Below are positions 1-7,121 of a stretch of 64,000 nt of DNA, in pieces. How positions within the stretch are numbered: position 1 is the stretch's first letter; every line of letters begins with the position of its first letter. The position numbers and the translations under genes are program-made. The notes beneath the pieces were generated by a model. The model worked only from the letters and a program-made list of their open reading frames with translations, made no database searches and had not been told where the DNA came from. Origin of the DNA: Haloechinothrix sp033042135 (GTDB taxonomy: Bacteria > Actinomycetota > Actinomycetes > Mycobacteriales > Pseudonocardiaceae); contig NZ_WBXM01000001.1 in NCBI RefSeq assembly GCF_033042135.1, positions 310,001 to 374,000 of the forward strand. Reading direction: 5' to 3'.

Positions 1-148
1 TGACCATGTCGTAGAAGTACCGCGTCACCCGGTCCATCGCGGGTGGCCAGTCGGTGATCGGCGCGTCGATCGGGTCCTCGGGTGGCGCGACGGTTACCGT
101 GACCGTCCATTCCGCGAAGGCCCCGTTGATGGTCAGCGTCTTCTCCAC
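1..148 (-). CDS. Hypothetical protein, partial (C-terminus beyond left edge)
   Basis: The minus strand reads as the first 49 residues of a protein that runs off the window. It begins VEKTLTINGAFAEWTVTV and continues with acidic, Pro-rich sequence. The GTG at 148 was chosen because GGAAGGGAG lies about 8 nt ahead of it; the ATG at 155 is in another frame. The gene is divergent from the XRE regulator at 272, so the two may share a control region. I do not recognise the family. Small proteins of unknown function often accompany XRE/DUF397 pairs in Pseudonocardiaceae, and that is the only hint of role. Confidence 0.5.
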   Translation of the reverse strand, partial: MEKTLTINGAFAEWTVTVTVAPPEDPIDAPITDWPPAMDRVTRYFYDMV

Positions 149-271
149 GGCCCATCTCCCTTCCGTTGTCGGTGTGCCCAGCTACGGTCGCCGTGCTCCG
201 CTCGTGCAAGCAACTGTCCGATCGGGTGAGGGGACTTCCTTGCCGCCGTGACAACCACGGAGGGTGTGCGC

Positions 272-1120
272 ATGTCTGGAGGGAAGCGTTCGTCGATCCG
301 GCAGCGGCGGGTGTCGGCCGAGCTCCGCAGGATGCGGGAGGAACAGGGGTTGACCTGCCAGGACGTGGCCGACGCGCTGGGTTGCTCGATCAGTAAGATC
401 AGCCGCATGGAGACCGGGATCCGCGGGCTCCATGTGGACGATGTCGCCGCCGTGCTGGGGGTGCTGCATGTTCCAACCAAGCAGCGGGAGGAGCTGCTGA
501 CCCTGGTGCGCAACGGCGCGCAGCGCAACCTGGTCCACATCGGTGGCAAACTCCCCGACCCGCTGAAGGACCTGATCCGCGCGGAGAACGAGGCGGTGGC
601 GCTGTACAACTACGAGTCGCTGCTGATCCCGGGGTTGTTGCAGACCGGGGACTACGCCCGCACGGTGATCCGCACCGGCAACCCCATGTTGTCCGAGGAC
701 GAGGTGGACGCGATGGTGACTGCGCGGATGTCCCGGCAGGCCGTGCTGTCCAAGTACCGGGGACCGACGCTGAGCGTGATCGTGGACGAGATGGTGCTGC
801 GCCGCCCGGTCGGCGGGGCCGGGGTGATGTACGGGCAGCTCCAGCACCTGCTCGGCATGGTGCAGCGGCCGAAGGTCGAGCTCCGGGTGGTGCCGTTCGC
901 CACCGAACAGCATCCCGGACTGGATGGATCGCTGACGATGCTCGACTTCGACGACCAACCGACCCTGGTGTCCTTCGACGCGCGGTCGATCAGCGGGCTG
1001 CTGGAGGAGGAACCGGTCATCCAGCGCGCTAGGCTGACGTGGCGAGGGCTACGGGCCGTGGCGCTGCCGCCGGAGGAGTCGGCCCGGCTCGTTGCCGAGC
1101 TCGCAGGCGAGTTGACCTAG
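272..1120 (+). CDS. XRE-family regulator with C-terminal DUF5753 domain
   Basis: A DNA-binding regulator of about 282 residues. The N-terminal helix-turn-helix covers roughly residues 15-70 (ELRRMREEQGLTCQDVADAL, then GCSISKISRMETG, the recognition-helix region). The rest is the long DUF5753 domain found in hundreds of actinomycete XRE proteins, with the typical ALYNYESLLIPGLLQTGDYA and RPKVELRVVPF segments. The ATG at 272 was preferred to the in-frame GTG at 248 because GGAGGG lies 10 nt ahead of it. A DUF397 gene follows after 15 nt. Such pairs (the best known being BldB/WhiJ-type in Streptomyces) act in developmental or antibiotic regulation, where the DUF397 partner modulates the regulator. 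The target here is unknown. Confidence 0.9.
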   Translation: MSGGKRSSIRQRRVSAELRRMREEQGLTCQDVADALGCSISKISRMETGIRGLHVDDVAAVLGVLHVPTKQREELLTLVRNGAQRNLVHIGGKLPDPLKDLIRAENEAVALYNYESLLIPGLLQTGDYARTVIRTGNPMLSEDEVDAMVTARMSRQAVLSKYRGPTLSVIVDEMVLRRPVGGAGVMYGQLQHLLGMVQRPKVELRVVPFATEQHPGLDGSLTMLDFDDQPTLVSFDARSISGLLEEEPVIQRARLTWRGLRAVALPPEESARLVAELAGELT

Positions 1121-1135
1121 TGCGAGGAGCCGACC

Positions 1136-1384
1136 ATGAACGCCCCGGATCTTTCCCGCGCCAGCTGGCGCACCAGCAGCTACAGCGGTGCCGACCACAA
1201 CTGTGTCGAGGTCGCCTTCGGGTGGCGCACCAGCAGCCACAGCGATGGCGACGGCAACTGCGTCGAGGTCGCGGTGACCGAGCGGGTCACGGCGGTGCGC
1301 GACTCCAAGGCGCCCGACAGCGGAATCCTGACCCTCGACGCCACCGCCTGGCGCGCCTTCTGCGCGGCTCACCGGCGGGAGTGA
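1136..1384 (+). CDS. DUF397 protein with duplicated core motif
   Basis: An 82-residue partner of the XRE/DUF5753 regulator immediately upstream. GCGAGGAG lies 8 nt before the ATG. The usual DUF397 core (W-R-x-S-S-x-S, then N-C-V-E-V-A) occurs twice in tandem: WRTSSYSGADHNCVEVAF near residues 10-27 and WRTSSHSDGDGNCVEVAV near 29-46. A single tail follows with VRDSKAPDSGILTLDATAWRAF. The usual protein has one core and about 60-70 residues, so this copy has an internal duplication of about 19 residues. Its role is probably to modulate the upstream regulator, inferred from the family. Confidence 0.88.
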   Translation: MNAPDLSRASWRTSSYSGADHNCVEVAFGWRTSSHSDGDGNCVEVAVTERVTAVRDSKAPDSGILTLDATAWRAFCAAHRRE

Positions 1385-1465
1385 CGCCACCGGAGCACCA
1401 TGGCACCAGCTGAACCGGTACGCCCCAGGTAGGTACGGCTCGCGCGGCTGCGGGGGCCGTCCCGC

Positions 1466-2758
1466 TCACCCGATGGCGGGGTACGCCGACAAGCTCCGGT
1501 TCTCCATGCGGACCCCGATGACGCCGTTCGTGGCATGCGGCTTGATGCCCGGTTCCAGCTCCATGTCGGTGCCGTCCCGCAGGTCGAGCACGCCGAACTC
1601 GCTGTACAGCGCGCCGTGCCAGAGCGCGAAACCGGAGTCGGTGCTGGTCGGCACGCGCCGGTCGGGAGTGGCCTGCGGGGACATGGACCAGAGGCTCTCT
1701 CCGCTGTCCAGATCGTAGGCCGCCAAGTGACCGTGCTTCCGGACCCAGCAGATCGCGATGTCCTGGTGATCGGCAGCGCAGCGGAACGTCGTTCCTTGCA
1801 TATTGCCGCTCACCTCGGGCGCGGCAAACTCGTGTTCGACGGTTCCGGTGGCCATGTCCAGAACCTCCCCGCGGGGCCCACCGTCGCTGCCGTAGGAATG
1901 CGACACCAGGAGCCTGCCCTCGCCTGCCGGTTGAGTACCGGACAGTTCGTTGCTCCGCCACCGCTCCTCCCCGGTGTCGGCCGCGACCACCCGGGTCATG
2001 TCCTCCTCGGGGTCCGCACTGCGATTGCGCCCGAGAACCAGACCGCCGTCCATGAAGTAGGGAGTCATGTCCTCATCGGTCCACCGCGTGCTGCCGTCGG
2101 CCGGATCCAGCCCGTAGGTGCCGTCGAAGCCGACAACGACGCCCGCATCGGAGACACCGGCCACGGCCGTGGTCACCAAGCGGCGCTTGGCCAGATCATC
2201 AACGACATGCCAGCGCGTATCCCCGGTGTGGGCGTCGACCGCGATGACCTCCAGGTGGTACTGGGTCGCGACGGTTCCTTCACCCGGAGTCATGGTGACG
2301 AACGATCCGGCGACCACCGGCTCCCCATCGATCTCACCGAGCGCGACACCGTTTCCGTTTTTCGTCTGCGTGACGGCATTCTCGGTCGGGACTTTCCACA
2401 GCTCGGTGTCCCGCACGGCACTGTGGGCGCGCAACCCGTCGCTGTTCGAGTAGTAGATGACGTCGTCGCCTTCGCCGAGCTCGTAGAAGTGCGCCACCGT
2501 CGCGCCGCCGCCCATGTAGCGGGGATCCGGCAGCACGCCCTCGATCGTGACCTCGGCGTCTTCATCGAACTTGGTCGGCGGTTCGAACAACTCGAACTCC
2601 GGCTCTTGCTCTGGTGTTCGCTCCGCTGGAGTGGCGTCCTCGTCGGTGGCTTCCTGCTCCGGTGTCGCCGTGTCCGACGAGCAGGCCGCTAGCAGCATTG
2701 CGACCCCTGCGGCCAGCGATAACACGGCGGTTCGATGATTCTGAAGTGCGCTACGCAT
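1466..2758 (-). CDS. Secreted beta-propeller (PQQ-like) lipoprotein, copy 1
   Basis: A 430-residue lipoprotein. The chosen ATG at 2758 (GAGGAAC ahead) gives a clean signal peptide, MRSALQNHR then AAGVAMLLAAC, with the lipobox Cys at residue 26. After an acidic Thr/Glu-rich linker come repeated blade-like segments such as VIAVDAHTGDTRWHVV, YGLDPADGSTRWTDED and AYDLDSGESLWSMSP. These have the A/G-x-D-x-x-T/S-G-x-x-x-W pattern of PQQ-type propellers. It should be anchored outside the membrane; the ligand is unknown. The next gene upstream (2863-4143) is a close paralogue, so this is a tandem duplication. The 36 extra N-terminal residues of the longer reading frame carry no signal and were left out. 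Confidence 0.85.
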   Translation of the reverse strand: MRSALQNHRTAVLSLAAGVAMLLAACSSDTATPEQEATDEDATPAERTPEQEPEFELFEPPTKFDEDAEVTIEGVLPDPRYMGGGATVAHFYELGEGDDVIYYSNSDGLRAHSAVRDTELWKVPTENAVTQTKNGNGVALGEIDGEPVVAGSFVTMTPGEGTVATQYHLEVIAVDAHTGDTRWHVVDDLAKRRLVTTAVAGVSDAGVVVGFDGTYGLDPADGSTRWTDEDMTPYFMDGGLVLGRNRSADPEEDMTRVVAADTGEERWRSNELSGTQPAGEGRLLVSHSYGSDGGPRGEVLDMATGTVEHEFAAPEVSGNMQGTTFRCAADHQDIAICWVRKHGHLAAYDLDSGESLWSMSPQATPDRRVPTSTDSGFALWHGALYSEFGVLDLRDGTDMELEPGIKPHATNGVIGVRMENRSLSAYPAIG

Positions 2759-2814
2759 GAGCTGTTCCTCACCAGTTGATGCAGCGGTCGGACCGCCTCG
2801 ACCGAGTGGGCCTA

Positions 2815-2848
2815 CCCTGCGACGTGCCAGCTGTCCCGGCGGTTCCGC
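2815..2848. repeat. Direct repeat upstream of lipoprotein copy 1
   Basis: A 34-bp segment starting CCCTGCGACGTGC and ending TCCCGGCGGTTCCGC. It recurs at 4249-4282 with 3 mismatches. One copy lies upstream of each lipoprotein gene, and the offset (1434 bp) is about the size of one gene unit. It marks the edge of the tandem duplication. Confidence 0.8.
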
Positions 2849-2862
2849 GTTACGCGCTCCGC

Positions 2863-4143
2863 TCATCCGATGGCGGGGTACGCCGCCAGATTCTCCCTCT
2901 CGATTCGGATCCCGATGACGCCGTTCGTGGCATGCGGCTTGACGCCTGGCTCCAGCTCCATATCGGTGCCATCCCGCAGGTCGAGCACGCTCAGGTCGCT
3001 GTACAGGGCGCCGTGCCAGAGCGCCATGTCGGCGTCGTTCGGCGCGTTCCGGTCGGGCGTAGCCTCCGGTGACAGGGTCCAGAGGTTCTCTCCGCTGTCG
3101 AGGTCATAGGCGGTCAGATGGCCGCGGCCGCGCACCCAGCACGCGACGAGGTCCTGGTGATCGGCAGCGCACTGGAACGTGACTCCTTGCGTGTTGCCAC
3201 TCACCTCGGGCGCGGGGAACTCGTGCTGGACGGCTCCGGTGGCCATATCCAGAACCTCCCCGCGTGCCCCGCCGTCGCTGCCGTAGGAATGCGTTACCAG
3301 GAGCCTGCCCTCGCCGGCGAGCCACGCATGGGGCAGCCCGTCGGTTCGCCACTGCTCCTCACCGGTGTCAGCCGTGACCACTCGGGTGGTGGCGACATCA
3401 GCACGGCCCATACGGTCGCGTCCGAGGACCAGTCCTCCATCCATGCCGTAGGAGGTCGTATCCTCGTCGGTCCACCGCGTGCTGCCGTCGGCCGGATCCA
3501 GGCCGTGGGTTCCGCCGTAGGTGACGACGACGCCCGCATCGGAGACACCGGCCACCAAGACGGGCACGCTCCGAGTGCCGTCACGATCCTGTACAACGTG
3601 CCAGCGCACATCTCCGGTCTGGGCGTCGACCGCGATGGTCTCCAGGTGGTACTGGTCCGCGATGGTTCCTTCGCCGGGCGTCGTGGTGACGAACGATCCG
3701 GCGACCACCGGCTCCCCATCGATTTCACCGAGCGCGACCCCGGTACCGTACTGCGCCTCTGTCACGGCGTTCTCGGTCGGGACTTCCCACAGTTCGGTGT
3801 CCCGCACGACGCTGTGCGCGCGTAACCCGTCGGTGTTCGAGTAGTAGACGACGTCGTCGCCTTCGCCGAGTTCATAGAAGTGCGCCGCCGTCACGCTGTG
3901 CCCGGTGACGTAAGGATCCGGCAACGCTTCCTCGATCGTGACTTCGGCGTCCTCGTCGAACGTGGTGGGCGGCTCGAACACCTCGAACTCCGGATCCTGT
4001 TCCTGCTCCGCATGCGTCGCGTCCTGGTCGGCATCGTCCGGCTCCGGTGCCGTCGCATCCGACGAGCAAGCCGCAAGCAGCAACGCCACTCCTGTGACCA
4101 GCGAGGACACCACGGTTAGACGACTCCGAAGCGCGCCACCCAT
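2863..4143 (-). CDS. Secreted beta-propeller (PQQ-like) lipoprotein, copy 2
   Basis: A 426-residue paralogue of the 1466-2758 product. The two are nearly identical at the C-terminus (LDLRDGTDMELEPGVKPHA in both, one substitution). The ATG at 4143 follows GAGGGAG and gives the signal MGGALRSRLTVVSS, a hydrophobic stretch, and the lipobox ALLLAAC. Blade-like segments include TIAVDAQTGDVRWHVV, HGLDPADGSTRWTDED and AYDLDSGENLWTLSP. The acidic linker after the lipid anchor has diverged most between copies. It is probably surface-exposed. Copy 1 follows after about 104 bp, so the two could share transcripts. Confidence 0.85.
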   Translation of the reverse strand: MGGALRSRLTVVSSLVTGVALLLAACSSDATAPEPDDADQDATHAEQEQDPEFEVFEPPTTFDEDAEVTIEEALPDPYVTGHSVTAAHFYELGEGDDVVYYSNTDGLRAHSVVRDTELWEVPTENAVTEAQYGTGVALGEIDGEPVVAGSFVTTTPGEGTIADQYHLETIAVDAQTGDVRWHVVQDRDGTRSVPVLVAGVSDAGVVVTYGGTHGLDPADGSTRWTDEDTTSYGMDGGLVLGRDRMGRADVATTRVVTADTGEEQWRTDGLPHAWLAGEGRLLVTHSYGSDGGARGEVLDMATGAVQHEFPAPEVSGNTQGVTFQCAADHQDLVACWVRGRGHLTAYDLDSGENLWTLSPEATPDRNAPNDADMALWHGALYSDLSVLDLRDGTDMELEPGVKPHATNGVIGIRIERENLAAYPAIG

Positions 4144-4248
4144 CAACCCCACTCCCTCAACAGTACGACGGCCAGACCGCCACGTTACCCACATCGCGTG
4201 CTAGGCGTAGCGACGTCGATGCGAACGGTGACAGTCGGCCACGCCTTT

Positions 4249-4282
4249 CCCTGCGACGTGCTGGCCGTCCCGGCGGTTCCGC
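4249..4282. repeat. Direct repeat upstream of lipoprotein copy 2
   Basis: The second copy of the 34-bp repeat at 2815-2848 (31 of 34 identical). It lies about 106 nt upstream of the copy-2 start and downstream of the sigma-factor gene. Confidence 0.8.
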
Positions 4283-4334
4283 CGCGTTCCCCTCGGCACG
4301 GACGATCTGCGGCGTCGATCCCGACGTCGCGGGA

Positions 4335-5609
4335 TCAGTCGAGGGCGGCGGCTTTCTGTTCGAGCACGCCGCGCTCCTTCTCGTTACCGCAGCGGTTGGC
4401 CGCCAGCCGGAACTCGTGCTGGGCCTCGTCGTTGCGACCGAGTCGGGCGAGCAGCTCTCCTCGGACGCTCGGGACCAGGTAGGAGCCACTGAGTGCATCC
4501 GTCGCGGCCAGCTCGTCGACCATCGGGAGGGCCCGCTCGGCGCCGTACGCCATCGAGACAGCGACGGCACGGTTGAGCTCGACGATCGGCGAGGGCGCGA
4601 TCCGTCCGAGCGCTTCGTACAGCACGCAGATGCGCTCCCAATCGGTCTCGTCCACCGAGGAGGCGGTTGCGTGACATTCGGCGATCGCGGCCTGCAAGCC
4701 GTACGGCCCGAGGCCACGGCCGGTGGAGGTCGCGGACGCCAACGCGGCCCGGCCGCGTCTGATCGCCGACCGGTCCCAACGGCCGCGGTCCTGGTCGGCG
4801 AGGAGAACCGGCTCCCCGTTGGCGCCGGTGCGAGCCGGGAAGCGCGCGGCAGTCAGCTCCATCAGCGCGAGCAGGCCATGCGCCTCCGGTTCGCCGGGCA
4901 CCAGCTGCATCAGCATCCGGGCTAGCCGGATTGCCTCGCGGGCCAGGTCGGCGCGTATCCACTCGGCTCCCGTCGACCCGGTCGAACCCTCTGTGAAGAT
5001 CAGGTACAGGACGTTGAGCACTGATCCGAGGCGCTCCCCGCGATCCTCGACCGGTGGCAGTGCGAAGTCGACACGCGACGCCGCCAGCGTCTTCTTCGCC
5101 CGCGTGATCCTCGCTTGCAGCGTGGGGAGCGGGATGAGGAACGCGCGGGCGATCTGGTCGCTGGTCAACCCGCTGACCACCCGCAGTGTGAGGGCGACGC
5201 GGGCTTCCTTGGACAGGACCGGGTGGCAGGCGGTGAAGATCAACGCGAGCTGGTCGTCCTCGATCCGATCCGGATCCCACAGCAGGTCCGGGTCGGAGTC
5301 CGGCAGGTCGTCGGCGCCGGTATCCCCCGCGATTACGGCGTACGCGCCGTCCTGCGAGTTGCGCCTGCGATAGGTGTCGATCGCGCGGCGCCGGCCAACG
5401 GACAGTAACCACGCCAGCGGGTCGCGCGGCTGCCCGTCGCGCGGCCAGGCCACCAGCGCCTCGGCCAGCGCCTCTTGGGCGACGTCCTCGGCGAGGGCGA
5501 AGTCGTTCGTGTAGCGCGCCAACGCCGCGACGATCCGGGAGGACTCGATCCGCCAGACCGCCTCCACGGACCGCCGCGCGGCGTCGGTCGCCTCCTGGGC
5601 ATCACGCAT
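4335..5609 (-). CDS. RNA polymerase sigma factor, ECF42 type
   Basis: A 424-residue ECF sigma factor. Region 2 (residues about 20-90, including ALAEDVAQEALAEAL and DPLAWLLSVGRRRAIDTYRR) and region 4 (about 135-185, RVVSGLTSDQIARAFLIP) are followed by a long C-terminal extension of about 230 residues containing VLYLIFTEG and IAPSPIVELNRAVAVSMAYG. This layout is that of the ECF42 family, which has a TPR-like tail instead of a separate anti-sigma factor and is encoded beside DGPF/YCII proteins. Such a gene lies 12 nt upstream here (5622-6044). Family knowledge suggests a role in stress or antibiotic response; the trigger is unknown. Confidence 0.93.
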   Translation of the reverse strand: MRDAQEATDAARRSVEAVWRIESSRIVAALARYTNDFALAEDVAQEALAEALVAWPRDGQPRDPLAWLLSVGRRRAIDTYRRRNSQDGAYAVIAGDTGADDLPDSDPDLLWDPDRIEDDQLALIFTACHPVLSKEARVALTLRVVSGLTSDQIARAFLIPLPTLQARITRAKKTLAASRVDFALPPVEDRGERLGSVLNVLYLIFTEGSTGSTGAEWIRADLAREAIRLARMLMQLVPGEPEAHGLLALMELTAARFPARTGANGEPVLLADQDRGRWDRSAIRRGRAALASATSTGRGLGPYGLQAAIAECHATASSVDETDWERICVLYEALGRIAPSPIVELNRAVAVSMAYGAERALPMVDELAATDALSGSYLVPSVRGELLARLGRNDEAQHEFRLAANRCGNEKERGVLEQKAAALD

Positions 5610-5621
5610 GGCAGCTGCGCG

Positions 5622-6044
5622 TCAGCTGGTCCCCAGCTGCTTGCGCCACTCCTTCTCCTTCTGGATCCACTCGTTGTCCGCCGGGAAGTCGTCCACCTCG
5701 TGCACCCGGCGTACCTCCATCTTGCTCCCTGGCCCCTGCATCGGGGCCCGCTTCGCCCACTCGGTGGCCTCCTCGAGCGAGCCGACCTGGATGATCCAGA
5801 ACCCGTTGAACAGCTCCTTGGTCTCGCCGTAGGGGCCGTCCGTGACGACCGGAGTATCCCCTGAATAGTCGACGACGACGCCGTCGGTGGGTTCGGCCAG
5901 ACCTTCCCCGGCGACCAGGACACCGGCGTTCATCATGGATTCGTTGTACCGGCCCATCTGCTCGATGATCTCGTTGAAGTCGACGCCCTCGTAGGCGGCG
6001 TGGGTCTCATCGGTGGCCCGCATGATCATCATGTACTTCGGCAT
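5622..6044 (-). CDS. YCII/DGPF-domain protein, partner of ECF42 sigma factor
   Basis: A 140-residue protein beginning MPKYMMIMRATDETH, with the conserved DGPYGETKELFNGFWII segment near residues 73-90 that gives the DGPF family its name. The fold is a small ferredoxin-like YCII domain, usually dimeric. GAAGGAGC precedes the ATG. The ECF42 sigma gene follows after 12 nt, so the two are probably co-transcribed. DGPF genes are the characteristic neighbours and known targets of ECF42 factors. Whether the protein is an enzyme or a sensor is not known from sequence. Confidence 0.93.
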   Translation of the reverse strand: MPKYMMIMRATDETHAAYEGVDFNEIIEQMGRYNESMMNAGVLVAGEGLAEPTDGVVVDYSGDTPVVTDGPYGETKELFNGFWIIQVGSLEEATEWAKRAPMQGPGSKMEVRRVHEVDDFPADNEWIQKEKEWRKQLGTS

Positions 6045-6377
6045 TGCGCTGCTCCTTCGGTGTCCGAATCAATCTCTGATCCTGTCACCCCAAGGTCGAA
6101 CCGCGCAGGCGCCGATCGACACGGTCGACGGATTTTTTCGGAACGATCCGGTCGGCGCGGGGCGAGGCGTCGTCACTACGGATGGCACGGGCCGCTGGTG
6201 ATCTCGCGGAGCTGTCGGACACGCCGCGCGGTGGTGCCAGGCGCTGGCCGCAGGCGGCCGTGCCCTGCTACGGCGCACCGCTGAATTCGACACCGACCTC
6301 CTGGTTCCGGGAAAGCAGTCTCGTGATCGAGATGGGGGCTGTGCCATCCCGGCGGTCCAGCGGGGCGCGGTGACCTC
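6045..6377. other. Intergenic region between DGPF gene and lexA paralogue
   Basis: About 330 bp between divergent genes. It should hold the promoter of the DGPF-sigma operon (near 6050-6110, minus strand) and that of the lexA paralogue. Short frames here lack codon bias or ribosome sites. I see no 16-bp actinobacterial SOS box of the GAAC(N4)GTTC kind. Confidence 0.4.
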
Positions 6378-6383
6378 TACCAT
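6378..6383 (+). promoter_or_regulatory. -10 hexamer TACCAT, leaderless start of lexA paralogue
   Basis: TACCAT lies 7 nt before the GTG at 6391, and no ribosome-binding site lies between. The spacing puts the transcript start at or next to the start codon. Confidence 0.45.
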
Positions 6384-6390
6384 TCCGCGC

Positions 6391-7053
6391 GTGACTGCCT
6401 ACGACGATCTCGACCTCGCCGACCTCCCGGACACCTCGACGCTGCCGCCCCGTCAGCGGCAGATCCTGGCCGCGATCCGGGATTGGGTAGTCCGGTACGG
6501 GTACTCGCCGAGCACGCGGCAGATCGGTGACGCGGTCGGGCTGCGGTCCTCGTCGTCGGTGTCGAAGCACCTGAAGGACCTTGAGGAGCGGGGATTCCTC
6601 CGGCGCAGCTCCACCGTCTCCCGGCCGATCGACGTGCGCATGTTCCTGCAGGACACCACCACACGTGAGGCCTCCGACGATGCGGTGACCGTGCCGGTGG
6701 TCGGCGATATCGCGGCGGGATCGCCCATTGCCGCCGACGAGCACGTGGACGACATCCTCACGTTGCCGCGCGATCTGACCGGTCGGGGCAACGTCTTCGG
6801 GCTGCGCGTACGCGGCGACTCGATGATCGACGCCGGGATCCACGACGGTGACATGGTCGTGGTCCGCCAGCAGCCCGAGGCACATTCGGGCCAGACCGTC
6901 GCCGCGTTGATCGACGACGAGGCCACCGTCAAGGTGTTCCGCCGCCGCCACGGCCACGTCTACCTCGAACCTCGCAACCCCGATTACGAGGTCATCGACG
7001 GCGACAACGCTGTAGTGCTCGGCATCGTCGTATCCGTGCTCCGGAGCCTGTGA
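6391..7053 (+). CDS. LexA-family repressor (S24 autoprotease), diverged paralogue
   Basis: A 220-residue LexA-type repressor. The N-terminal winged helix (residues about 21-72) includes RQRQILAAIRDWVVRYGYSP and a recognition region SSSSVSKHLKDLEERG. The S24 domain has the self-cleavage bond Ala109-Gly110 (VVGDIAAGSP), nucleophile Ser144 (RGDSM) and Lys181 (EATVKVF). The GTG at 6391 was chosen over the GTG at 6370 because a -10 hexamer lies 7 nt ahead. The recognition helix differs from the SVAHQLRTLERKG I remember for housekeeping actinobacterial LexA, and no SOS box is visible upstream. It is therefore probably a second LexA-like regulator rather than the main SOS repressor. Confidence 0.85.
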   Translation: MTAYDDLDLADLPDTSTLPPRQRQILAAIRDWVVRYGYSPSTRQIGDAVGLRSSSSVSKHLKDLEERGFLRRSSTVSRPIDVRMFLQDTTTREASDDAVTVPVVGDIAAGSPIAADEHVDDILTLPRDLTGRGNVFGLRVRGDSMIDAGIHDGDMVVVRQQPEAHSGQTVAALIDDEATVKVFRRRHGHVYLEPRNPDYEVIDGDNAVVLGIVVSVLRSL

Positions 7054-7068
7054 CGGTTCCGGGTAGGC

Positions 7069-7121
7069 GAGCCGAAGGGCCCCTTCGGTACAGGACAGGT
7101 ACCCGAGGAGCCCTTCGGCTC
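7069..7121. terminator. Nested inverted repeat between convergent genes
   Basis: GAGCCGAAGGGC (7069-7080) pairs perfectly with GCCCTTCGGCTC (7110-7121), and inside lies GGTAC...GTACC. A second pairing, CCGAAGGG with CCCTTCGG at 7072-7088, is possible. It separates the ends of the lexA paralogue and the oxidoreductase, so a two-way terminator is likely. It belongs to the repeat family also seen at 17971 and 18351. Confidence 0.65.

Noticed and set aside
6300..6390. SOS box upstream of the lexA paralogue
   Set aside because: No GAAC-N4-GTTC type palindrome was found. GGAACGATCC near 6130 is not of the right form.
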